Shown here one piece after another: positions 42,531 to 49,631 of a stretch of DNA of 64,000 nt; positions within the stretch are counted from its first letter, which is position 1; each line of letters begins with the position of its first letter. Below the pieces are notes generated by a model. It was not told the origin of the DNA. It ran no database searches and saw only the letters and a list, made by a program, of their open reading frames with translations. Position numbers and translations under genes: made by a program. The DNA lies in NCBI RefSeq assembly GCF_045290345.1, contig NZ_CP155447.1:8060001-8124000 (forward strand), read 5' to 3'. This DNA comes from Singulisphaera sp045290345. Lineage in GTDB: Bacteria > Planctomycetota > Planctomycetia > Isosphaerales > Isosphaeraceae.

Positions 42531-44216
42531 TCACATCATCCCCATGCCGCCCATTCCGCCCATGCCACCCATTCCTCCCATGCCGCCCATTCCACCCATG
42601 CCTCCGCCGTGGTCATCATGGTGACCGGCGGCTTCCGCCTTCTTCTTGGGCTCGGCGATAATGGCTTCGGTGGTCAGGAGCAGTGCGGCGACGGAAGCGG
42701 CGTTCTGCAAGGCCGAGCGTGTGACCTTGGTGGGGTCGACGATGCCGGCGGCGAACATGTCGCCCCAGGCGCCGGTGTCGGCGTTGTAGCCGAAGTTGGC
42801 TTCCTTGGACTTGAGGATCTTGTTGACCACGACGGCGCCGTCGACGCCGGCGTTTTCGGCGATCGAGCGAGCGGGCTGCTCGAGGGCGCGGCGAATGATG
42901 TTGACGCCCAACGCCTGGTCGCCGGTCAGCTTGAGGGCGTCGAGGGAGGTGATCGCCCGGATCAGGGCGGTGCCGCCGCCGGGGACGACCCCTTCTTCGA
43001 TCGCGGCGCGGGTTGCGTGCAGGGCGTCCTCGACCAGAGCCTTACGCTCTTTCATCTCGGTCTCGGTGGCCGCACCGACGTTGATGCGGGCGACGCCGCC
43101 GGCGAGCTTGGCGAGCCGCTCTTGGAGCTTCTCGCGGTCGTACTCGCTGTCGGTCTGGGTGATCTCGCGGCGGATCATATCGACCCGTCCCTTGATCTCC
43201 TCCTGGGTGCCCACGCCTTCGACGATCGTGGTGTTTTCGCTGTCGATGGTGATCTTGCGGGCGCGGCCGAGGTCGGTGAGCTGAATGCTCTCGAGCTCGA
43301 TGCCGAGGTCCTTGAAGATCGCCTTGCCACCGGTGAGAACGGCGATGTCGCCGAGCATTGCCTTGCGGCGGTCACCGTAGCCGGGGGCCTTAACGGCCGC
43401 GACCTTGAGGATGCCGCGGAGCTTGTTGACGACCAAGGTCGCCAGCGCTTCGCCTTCGACATCCTCGGCGATCACCAGCAGCGGCTTGTTCGACCGAGCG
43501 ATCAGCTCGAGCAAGGGGATCAGCTTCTGGGGGGAGCTGACCTTCTCCTCGTAGAGCAAGATGAAGGCGTCTTCGAGGACGACTTCCATCCGATCCTGGT
43601 CGGTGACGAAGTGGGGGGAGAGGTAGCCGCGGTCGAACTGCATCCCCTCGACAACGTCGACGGTGGTCTCGTTGCCCTTGCCTTCTTCGACGGTGATGAC
43701 ACCGTCGGTGCCCACCTTCTCGAAGGCGTCGGCCAGCTTCTCGCCAATGATCGTGTCATTGTTCGAGGCGATGGCGGCAACCTCGGTGATCTCCTTCTTG
43801 CCGGAGACCTTCTTGGACTGCCCCTTCACGTGCTCGACGACGGCTTCAACCGCCTTCTCGATCCCTCGCTTCAGCGCCATCGGATCGGCGCCCGCGGCCA
43901 GAGCTTTGAGCCCTTCCTTGAAGATGGCCTCGGCCAGGACGGTGGCGGTGGTCGTGCCGTCGCCCGCAGCGTCGGAGGTCTTGCTGGCAGCCTCCTTGAC
44001 GAGTTGGGCACCCATGTTTTCGTAGGGATCGGTCAGCTCGATCTCTTCGGCCACGGTCACACCGTCTTTGGTGACGGTCGGGCTGCCCCAGCCCTTGTCG
44101 ATCACGGCGTTGCGGCCGCGCGGGCCCAGGGTGCTCCGGACGGCCCGGGCCAGTTTGGTCACGCCGCTCGCCAGCTTCTGGCGGGCCTCCTCATCGTAGG
44201 CCATCATCTTCGCCAC
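42531..44216 (-). CDS. groL: GroEL-type chaperonin with GGM tail
   Basis: A 561-residue chaperonin starting with GTG (plus 44214-44216), eight bases after AAGGAGAA. The frame is open further to 44354, but that part is not GroEL. Landmarks: GPRGRNAVIDKGWGSPTVTKDGVTV, TSDAAGDGTTTATVLAEAI, DRGYLSPHFVTDQDRMEVVL, KLAGGVARINVGAATETEMKERKALVEDALHATRAA and GVVPGGGTALIRA. It ends with repeated G-G-M units and G-M-M, the flexible tail of classical GroEL. This is probably the housekeeping copy. It leads the groEL-groES-groEL run. No CIRCE element was found upstream. Confidence 0.96.
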   Translation of the reverse strand: MAKMMAYDEEARQKLASGVTKLARAVRSTLGPRGRNAVIDKGWGSPTVTKDGVTVAEEIELTDPYENMGAQLVKEAASKTSDAAGDGTTTATVLAEAIFKEGLKALAAGADPMALKRGIEKAVEAVVEHVKGQSKKVSGKKEITEVAAIASNNDTIIGEKLADAFEKVGTDGVITVEEGKGNETTVDVVEGMQFDRGYLSPHFVTDQDRMEVVLEDAFILLYEEKVSSPQKLIPLLELIARSNKPLLVIAEDVEGEALATLVVNKLRGILKVAAVKAPGYGDRRKAMLGDIAVLTGGKAIFKDLGIELESIQLTDLGRARKITIDSENTTIVEGVGTQEEIKGRVDMIRREITQTDSEYDREKLQERLAKLAGGVARINVGAATETEMKERKALVEDALHATRAAIEEGVVPGGGTALIRAITSLDALKLTGDQALGVNIIRRALEQPARSIAENAGVDGAVVVNKILKSKEANFGYNADTGAWGDMFAAGIVDPTKVTRSALQNAASVAALLLTTEAIIAEPKKKAEAAGHHDDHGGGMGGMGGMGGMGGMGGMGGMGMM

Positions 44217-44554
44217 GGTGGATTCTCCTTCGACGCGGTCGGGAGCCGTCACTCGTCGTACCTGAGGCCGACGACGACGCGGGGGTCGACCGCTCGCGCG
44301 GTTCCCCTTTGTACTTAAAGTTCGTTGAACCAAATGCAACTGGCATACCGTCATTTCTTGCGAATTCTAAGTCGCTCTTGACTAAGGAGTTGTGCTTTAT
44401 TCCCAGCGAGTGGCCTTCGTGCCGGGATCTGCCGTTTTGGCAGCCCTCGGTCATGTTTGTCATTTTCGGGCGGCCCTTTTCGCCGCGGTCGGTCTCGGGT
44501 GTCGACGGTTGGGAGTGGCCTGTATTGACTCGCGGGAGCCCTTGTTGGGTAGGA
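44217..44554. other. Promoter region of the groEL operon, nothing else recognised
   Basis: Non-coding. On the minus strand an A+T-richer stretch about 60-180 bp before the groEL start is where a promoter would lie, but I could not assign boxes with confidence. The inverted repeat TTAGCACTC-N9-GAGTGCTAA (CIRCE) is absent. Confidence 0.4.
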
Positions 44555-44594
44555 ATAAAAAACGGCTCGCCCCCCTTGGTCGGAGGTACGAGCC
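44555..44594 (-). terminator. Rho-independent terminator of the DUF1501 gene
   Basis: On the minus strand GGCTCG (from plus 44589-44594) pairs with CGAGCC (from plus 44564-44569), followed by G and TTTTTTATT. It is 32 bp beyond the stop codon at 44627. A classic layout with a short stem and U-tract. Confidence 0.7.
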
Positions 44595-44626
44595 ATTCGG
44601 GCGCAACACCCCATTCTGCGGGGTGA

Positions 44627-45994
44627 TCAGCAGAGTTCGTTGATCACTCTGCCGGTCGAACCGATGGTGATTGGTCGCCCCGCGCGGTTCTTGAAGCTGG
44701 TTTCGGGGTCGATCCCCATCTGACGATAAAGGGTGACGAGCAGGTCTGGCGGGGTCACGGGACAATCCTTGGGGACTTCTCCCCTTGAGTTGCTGGAGCC
44801 GATCACGCGGCCTTGAGCGAATCCACCGCCGGCGACCAGTACGCTCATCACCTCGCCCCAGTGATCGCGTCCTGGGACGGGGTCGATGCCGGGCAGGCCT
44901 TGGTTGATTCGAGGGGTCCGGCCGAACTCTCCCATGACCAGCACGACGGTCGAGTCGAGCATGCCGTGCATTTCGAGGTCGTCGACCAGGGTGGCGACGG
45001 CATTGTCGACGATCGGCAAGACCCGTTTCATTCCCGACTCGAGACTGGAGTGGAAGTCCCAGCCACCATAGGTCAGGGTGACGAACCGGACGCCCGCCTG
45101 GACGAGCCGGCGGGCCATCAAGGCGCTTTGGCCCCAGATATGGCGGCCATAGCGGTCGCGCAGCCTCGGGCTCTCCTTGCGGATATCGAAGGCGGCACGA
45201 GTGGCGGGGCTGGACACCATCGTGAACGCATCCTGGCTGAATTGATCGAGCCCATCCATCAGGCCCGAGGCGTCGACGTCACGCCTGACGTGGTCGAATG
45301 CGCCCAGGAGGCTGCGCCTGCCCTCAATCCGTGGTAGGTCGACACCGGCGGGAGGGGAGAGGTTCGGGACCGTGTAGGCATCGGAATTGGGATCGCCGTC
45401 GGCCGAGAACGGGTTGTAGCCAAGGCCAAGGTAGGCTGCGCCATGGTAGCCGGGGGCGAGACCGACCGAGTGGGTCTGGGGTAGGCCCACGTAGGCGGGC
45501 ATGCCCGGCGTCTTCGCCCCCTTCAACTTGGCGATGATCGATCCGGCCGAGGGATACTGGGGCGCCAGATTCACGGACGTCGATCCGAGCACTCCCGTGA
45601 GCATCCAGTGGGCGGCCGCGAAGTGATCGCCGGTGTGGTGGTGCATCGAGCGGATGATCGACATCCGGTCCATCATTCGAGCGTGCTGGGGGAACAATTC
45701 CGAGATCCGGATCCCGGGCACGGACGTCTCAATCGAGTTGAGGGGCCCACGAAACTCGATCGGCGCATCGGGCTTCGGGTCATACGTTTCATGCTGAGGC
45801 GGTCCGCCGTCGAGCCAGACCAGGATCACCGACAGGTCGCGGCCCTTGGCTTGTCCCGCCGCGCTGGCGGCGGCCTCGATCCGCAGGAGATCAGCGAGGT
45901 TGAGGCCGGCGAGGCCAAGAAATCCCGCCTTGAGGAAGGCACGCCGATTCGGCCTCGATGCTTGAGGCGAAGTGTGACCCATCAGTTCCAGCAT
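44627..45994 (-). CDS. DUF1501 domain protein, Tat-exported
   Basis: A 455-residue DUF1501 protein. Twin-arginine start: PNRRAFLKAGFLGLAGLN. Family strings: VILVWLDGGPPQHETYDPKPDAP, IIRSMHHHTGDHFAAAHWM, RFVTLTYGGWDFHSSLESG, VVLVMGEFGRTPRINQGLPG and PGRDHWGEVMSVLVAGGG. The ATG ending at 45994 has GGAG nine bases upstream; GTG at 46009 and another ATG at 45982 are alternatives. It follows its DUF1549/DUF1553 partner by 140 bp. The same pair, with different sub-type, occurs at 9966-12846. Presumed exported enzyme-like protein of unknown substrate. Confidence 0.93.
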   Translation of the reverse strand: MLELMGHTSPQASRPNRRAFLKAGFLGLAGLNLADLLRIEAAASAAGQAKGRDLSVILVWLDGGPPQHETYDPKPDAPIEFRGPLNSIETSVPGIRISELFPQHARMMDRMSIIRSMHHHTGDHFAAAHWMLTGVLGSTSVNLAPQYPSAGSIIAKLKGAKTPGMPAYVGLPQTHSVGLAPGYHGAAYLGLGYNPFSADGDPNSDAYTVPNLSPPAGVDLPRIEGRRSLLGAFDHVRRDVDASGLMDGLDQFSQDAFTMVSSPATRAAFDIRKESPRLRDRYGRHIWGQSALMARRLVQAGVRFVTLTYGGWDFHSSLESGMKRVLPIVDNAVATLVDDLEMHGMLDSTVVLVMGEFGRTPRINQGLPGIDPVPGRDHWGEVMSVLVAGGGFAQGRVIGSSNSRGEVPKDCPVTPPDLLVTLYRQMGIDPETSFKNRAGRPITIGSTGRVINELC

Positions 45995-46134
45995 CGGAAG
46001 TGACTCCACGGCGGTACTGGTCGCGAGGGACGCGAACGGGGGGTAGGCAACAACGCTTCAAGGGCGGGGGGGGAATCCGAGTGGGGAACGGCCGTGGAAA
46101 CCACGGCCCTGTCCCGGATCCTAAGGACTATCCG

Positions 46135-48654
46135 TCAGTCGTTGAACTGAAACTCCTTCGCATTGATCAAGGCCCAGACGATATCTTCGTACGCCTCACG
46201 CTTCTTGTCGGAGTGGGCGGTGAGATGGGCCAAGGCGCTGGCGGTTTCACCGCTCGACGGGGCGCGGCCGAAGGCGGCCCAGAACAACTCCTCCACCTTG
46301 GCCTCGTCGGGTCGACTGTCCTTCGTGAGGGCCTCAGCGCGGCCGCCGGCCGCGGCCAGCTTGCCTTGAACTTCACCTGAATTCAGGAGCATCAGGCTCT
46401 GGCCCAGGCTGGCGTCTCCGACCCGTTCGCACTCGCACGGGGTGTCTCGCTTGGGGCGTCCGAACGTATCGAGAAAGGCCGAGACAACACTTTCGTCGGG
46501 TAACTCGATGGCCCGAGTTCCGGCGGGAAGGCCGGCGAACGGCGTTGGCACTCCCGAGACCTGGGAGATGGCGTCAAGCAGGACCTCCGCGCCCAGCCGC
46601 TTGGGATAGTGGCGGGCGAAACTCTGCTTGTCCTTGCTGTTGTACTCGTTCGGAACGCTCGAGAGTCCGTAGAGCCGGCTCGTGCAGATCGTGCGGACCA
46701 GTCGCTTGAGGTCGTAGCCGTTCTTGACGAAGTCATCGGCCAGGCCATGCAGCAAGTCAGGGTTCGAAGGGGGGTTCGTCAGTCGGAGGTCGTCCATCGG
46801 CTCGACGATCCCGCGGCCGAAGAAGTGGGCCCAGTAGCGATTGACGAGTGCTTTGGCGAAGAACGGATTTTCCGGATTGGCCATCCAATCGACGAGTTTC
46901 TGGCGAGGATCCTCGCTGGTCGCGATCGGAACGACCTCGCCACCCAGTCCCTTCGGACTCATGACTTTCTTCGTCTTGGGATGCGTGACCGCGCCGGTCC
47001 GAGCGGTGAAGATCACCTCGCCTTCCCGGCCGCTCCGTTGAGCTTGGGCGGAGGGCTTCCGGCCGATCCGCGCGAAGAAGGCCGCGAAGCCGTAATAGTC
47101 GTCCTCACTCCACTTCTCGAACGGGTGGTGGTGGCACTTAGCACACTGGAGCCGCATCCCGAGGAAGACCTGTGCCGAGTCGTCGACGAACGCATCAGCC
47201 GCCTTGATCTGGCGATACCACTGGACCGGCGGCGAGGTCTCGGGCGTGCCGCTGGCGGCGAGAATCGAGCGGACGAACTGGTCGTAAGGCGTATTTCGGG
47301 CCAGGTTTTCGCGGATCCAGTCGTAGAAGGCGAAGGTTCCATGCTGGGCCTTCGCATTGCCCTCGCGCTTGTTGCGGAGGATGTCGGCCCATTTGATCGC
47401 GAAGTACGTCGAGTATTCCGGTCGTTCCAAGAGTTGATCGACGATCGTCAATCGCTTCTCGGGGCTAGGATCGGCGACGAATGCCTTGATTTCCTCGGCT
47501 GTCGGCAGGGTTCCGATGATGTCGAGCGAGGCGCGGCGAATGAACTCGGCGTCGGTGCACGATTCGGAAGGGAGGATTCCGAGCGCCTTCCACTGCTTGA
47601 GTGACGCGACGTCGATGAGGTTGTTGGGCCGGAACTCAGGAGCGGCCACGATGGGCAAGCCGAGGGGAACCGTGGCGCGGAAGACGGCCACCTGCCCCTG
47701 GTAGCGAGCCATGATGCCCGCCTGGCCGGAGAGTTCCCGGGTCGCGACCTTCCCCCCCTCCGCAACGTCGGCCACCTCCGGGTCGTTCGACTGATATTGC
47801 GCCCAGCGGGTCACATCCTCGGTCGTTCCATCGGTGTAGTGGGCCGTCACGATGATCTGCTGCGATGTCCCCCGCGTCATGACCCGGCTGTCGGGGTAGA
47901 CCTCGATCCCGGAGACCGTCGGGTCGGTCGCTTTCCCGACCGGCATCCCTCCCCCGATCCAGCGGCTGATCACGCGAAACTCTTGCGAATCAAGGTTGAG
48001 CCGGCGCCCGCCGCCGTGAGGGACGGTTGCGGTGGCCTTGGTGAGCAGCAAACTCTGTTCGGGCCGGGCAGGAAAGAGCCTTCGACCGCGCCCTTCCTTG
48101 ACGAGTGCTTCGTAGTCGAGGATCGGCTCGAAGCCGAGCAGGCTGAGCCGGAACCCGTTCTGACCGCTGGCCTTGCCGTGGCATCCCCCGGAGTTGCAGC
48201 CAAGCTTGGTGAAGATCGGCACGACCTGGTTGGCGAAGTTGACCGTCCGCTCCGTTGCAAACTCGGTAACAGTCACGGGCACCTCGACCGTCCGCTCTCC
48301 CGAGCGCACCGTGATGGTCGCCGCGCCATCTCCCTTTGCCGAGATCATCCCCGAGGCGTCGATTTCCGCGACCTTGGGGTCGGACGACACGAACTTGGCC
48401 TGGCTCGACGCGTCGCGCGCGGCCGAATCCGCGGCAATCATCTCGACCGCAAGTTGCTGGACCGAGTCGGGACCGCGGAGGACCACACGAGGCGGGACGA
48501 CCCGGAGCGGGTCCGGCTCGGCTCCTTCCGTCGTCGGTCGATCGGCCCAAGCAGCGGTCGTGCAGAGTCCCCAGAGCACAAAGATGCGAGCCGCCCGGCT
48601 GGGAATCCACCAAGAGGTTGAGCGAAGAATCCGTGTCATCCGCCGTCGTTGCAT
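46135..48654 (-). CDS. PSCyt1-like, Big-2, DUF1549 and DUF1553 multidomain protein
   Basis: An 839-residue exported protein. After a signal region (ARIFVLWGLCTTAAWA) comes a bacterial Ig-like (Big-2) domain, LRVVPPRVVLRGPDSVQQLAV then FVSSDPKVAEIDASGMISAKGDG. A planctomycete cytochrome-c-like segment follows, IFTKLGCNSGGCHGKASGQNGF (C-x4-C-H). A second Ig-like stretch (VYPDSRVMTRGTSQQIIV) precedes DUF1549 with FIRRASLDIIGTLPTAEE and LQCAKCHHHPFEKWSEDD (C-x2-C-H). DUF1553 ends the chain with NPFFAKALVNRYWAHFFGRG. The family is planctomycete-specific; haem binding is plausible but unproven. The ATG ending at 48654 follows AAGGGAGA; another lies at 48681. Confidence 0.93.
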   Translation of the reverse strand: MQRRRMTRILRSTSWWIPSRAARIFVLWGLCTTAAWADRPTTEGAEPDPLRVVPPRVVLRGPDSVQQLAVEMIAADSAARDASSQAKFVSSDPKVAEIDASGMISAKGDGAATITVRSGERTVEVPVTVTEFATERTVNFANQVVPIFTKLGCNSGGCHGKASGQNGFRLSLLGFEPILDYEALVKEGRGRRLFPARPEQSLLLTKATATVPHGGGRRLNLDSQEFRVISRWIGGGMPVGKATDPTVSGIEVYPDSRVMTRGTSQQIIVTAHYTDGTTEDVTRWAQYQSNDPEVADVAEGGKVATRELSGQAGIMARYQGQVAVFRATVPLGLPIVAAPEFRPNNLIDVASLKQWKALGILPSESCTDAEFIRRASLDIIGTLPTAEEIKAFVADPSPEKRLTIVDQLLERPEYSTYFAIKWADILRNKREGNAKAQHGTFAFYDWIRENLARNTPYDQFVRSILAASGTPETSPPVQWYRQIKAADAFVDDSAQVFLGMRLQCAKCHHHPFEKWSEDDYYGFAAFFARIGRKPSAQAQRSGREGEVIFTARTGAVTHPKTKKVMSPKGLGGEVVPIATSEDPRQKLVDWMANPENPFFAKALVNRYWAHFFGRGIVEPMDDLRLTNPPSNPDLLHGLADDFVKNGYDLKRLVRTICTSRLYGLSSVPNEYNSKDKQSFARHYPKRLGAEVLLDAISQVSGVPTPFAGLPAGTRAIELPDESVVSAFLDTFGRPKRDTPCECERVGDASLGQSLMLLNSGEVQGKLAAAGGRAEALTKDSRPDEAKVEELFWAAFGRAPSSGETASALAHLTAHSDKKREAYEDIVWALINAKEFQFND

Positions 48655-48805
48655 CGCAGAGTCTCCCTTGGCAGCCTCCACGATCGGAGGGGTTCGATGT
48701 TCACTCTACAATCATCAAACCGCCCCGACAACCTTCGTGTTGAATATTTCTTTGACGTCGAGAGGAGCGCCTTCTGGGAACGACTTGGCGATTCCTGCTC
48801 TGAAT

Positions 48806-48836
48806 CCGCGGCAGGGTCTGGACGAACCTGCCGCGG
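48806..48836. other. Perfect 10 bp inverted repeat before the tRNA gene
   Basis: CCGCGGCAGG (48806-48815) and CCTGCCGCGG (48827-48836) around eleven bases, then GTGTTTATT. It lies 24 bp before the tRNA and within the divergent upstream region of the DUF1549/DUF1553 gene. It could be a hairpin terminator of an unseen transcript or a regulator site; I cannot tell which. Confidence 0.5.
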
Positions 48837-48860
48837 GTGTTTATTCTATGGGGGCAGTCT

Positions 48861-49253
48861 GACCGGGTAGCTCAGTCGGTAGAGCAACGGACTTCAACAA
48901 CGGAACGCCGAACGAAGAAATAGGAGCCTCTCGCGGGAAGAAACTGAACCGCGAAGAGTGAATGCCGCAGTATGCTGGGACGCCCTGAGAGCTTCGCCAC
49001 CACAACGTCGCCGGTAACGGCAAGCGTGACGGTCTGAAAAGGCGAAGATTGGGTAATCAGCAGGCAAGGGACCGGCGGATCGCCGGCCTCGGCCCCAGAG
49101 ACTAGACGCGGCACGCCTGAGATGGCGATGGGATAGTCCAGACGCTCAACACCTGAAGAGCTTTTTCCTTCAATGCGAAGGCTTCAGGGGGTCGGTGAAA
49201 GCCGATGAGGTACGTTAATCCGTTGGTCGAGGGTTCGAGCCCCTCCCCGGTCA
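48861..49253 (+). tRNA. tRNA-Lys(UUU), interrupted by a group I intron
   Basis: Joining 48861-48894 to 49215-49253 gives a 73-nt tRNA. Acceptor GACCGGG pairs fully with CCCGGTC; discriminator A253 of the 49 kb block (49253). D-arm GCTC/GAGC with AGTCGGTA loop; anticodon stem ACGGA/TCCGT with loop CTTTTAA, anticodon UUU at 34-36; T-arm GAGGG/CCCTC with loop TTCGAGC. The CCA end is not encoded. The intron splits the anticodon after U34, the site used by many tRNA group I introns. Lysine identity follows from the anticodon and the A73 discriminator. A terminator follows at 49429. Confidence 0.93.
48895..49214 (+). ncRNA. Group I self-splicing intron in tRNA-Lys
   Basis: A 320-nt insertion that starts after a U and ends with G, as group I introns do. 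Core elements are visible: R (CAGAGACTAGACG, 49096-49108) and S (GGGATAGTCC, 49130-49139). P7 pairs GACTA (49100-49104) with TAGTC (49134-49138). P8 is CGCC/GGCG (49114-49117, 49124-49127). P6 is CCGGCG/CGCCGG (49072-49077, 49081-49086). P9 is CCTGAAG/CTTCAGG (49152-49158, 49182-49188) with CCTTC/GAAGG inside. The size and tRNA position suggest the IC3 subgroup. I could not settle P1. No homing endonuclease frame is present. It should remove itself with guanosine as cofactor, so tRNA-Lys(UUU) depends on ribozyme activity. Confidence 0.9.
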
Positions 49254-49428
49254 CTTGAGTTTCGAGTCGAGAACGGCCTTAGTTCTGAATTTAGGGTTGA
49301 ATCTCGACGGTGGAGTGGTGGCTTTTCAAATCGGGAGAATTGGCAGCCTGCCGCTTCTCCTGAACCACCCTGGTTCGAGTGTAAGGCCTTGCTTTACACT
49401 CCCCCTGCCCTTCTTTCGCTCTCGATTG

Positions 49429-49456
49429 AGGCCAGCGATTTCGCTGGCCTTTTTTT
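49429..49456 (+). terminator. Rho-independent terminator downstream of the tRNA
   Basis: AGGCCAGCG (49429-49437) pairs with CGCTGGCCT (49442-49450) around ATTT, followed by a run of seven T. It lies 175 bp after the tRNA. A weaker hairpin (AGTGTAAGGC with GCTTTACACT, 49378-49400) precedes it. Between 49254 and 49377 there is no second tRNA or gene I recognise. Confidence 0.8.
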
Positions 49457-49567
49457 ATTGGGAATTGGCGAGCTCGTCGCGGTTCCGCGACCCTACGGCC
49501 ATCTCGAGCCGTCGAATCAAGGAACGAACCGATCCGCTCGCGTCACGAGCGCCGGTCGTATTTCCAT

Positions 49568-49606
49568 CCCCTGGGACCGAAGGCGGGACGCCCGCGATCC
49601 CAGGGG
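49568..49606 (-). terminator. Nested hairpin after the NHLRC2-like gene
   Basis: CCCCTGGGA (49568-49576) pairs with TCCCAGGGG (49598-49606), enclosing GCGGG/CCCGC. It is 25 bp past the stop of the minus-strand gene at 49632. There is no clear U-tract. Confidence 0.5.
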
Positions 49607-49631
49607 ACGCAACCGATGCGCGGAAACTGCA

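Noticed and set aside
44217..44420. Possible CIRCE/HrcA operator or heat-shock promoter before groEL
   Set aside because: No TTAGCACTC-N9-GAGTGCTAA repeat. The only inverted repeat seen (CTAAGTC...GACTAAG) has mismatches and no known meaning.
48872..49114. An 80-codon minus-strand frame inside the tRNA intron, as a possible homing endonuclease
   Set aside because: No LAGLIDADG, GIY-YIG or H-N-H motif, wrong strand relative to the intron, and it overlaps the ribozyme core.
49254..49428. A second tRNA or small RNA after tRNA-Lys
   Set aside because: No acceptor/T-arm pairing could be found; only a weak hairpin and then the terminator.
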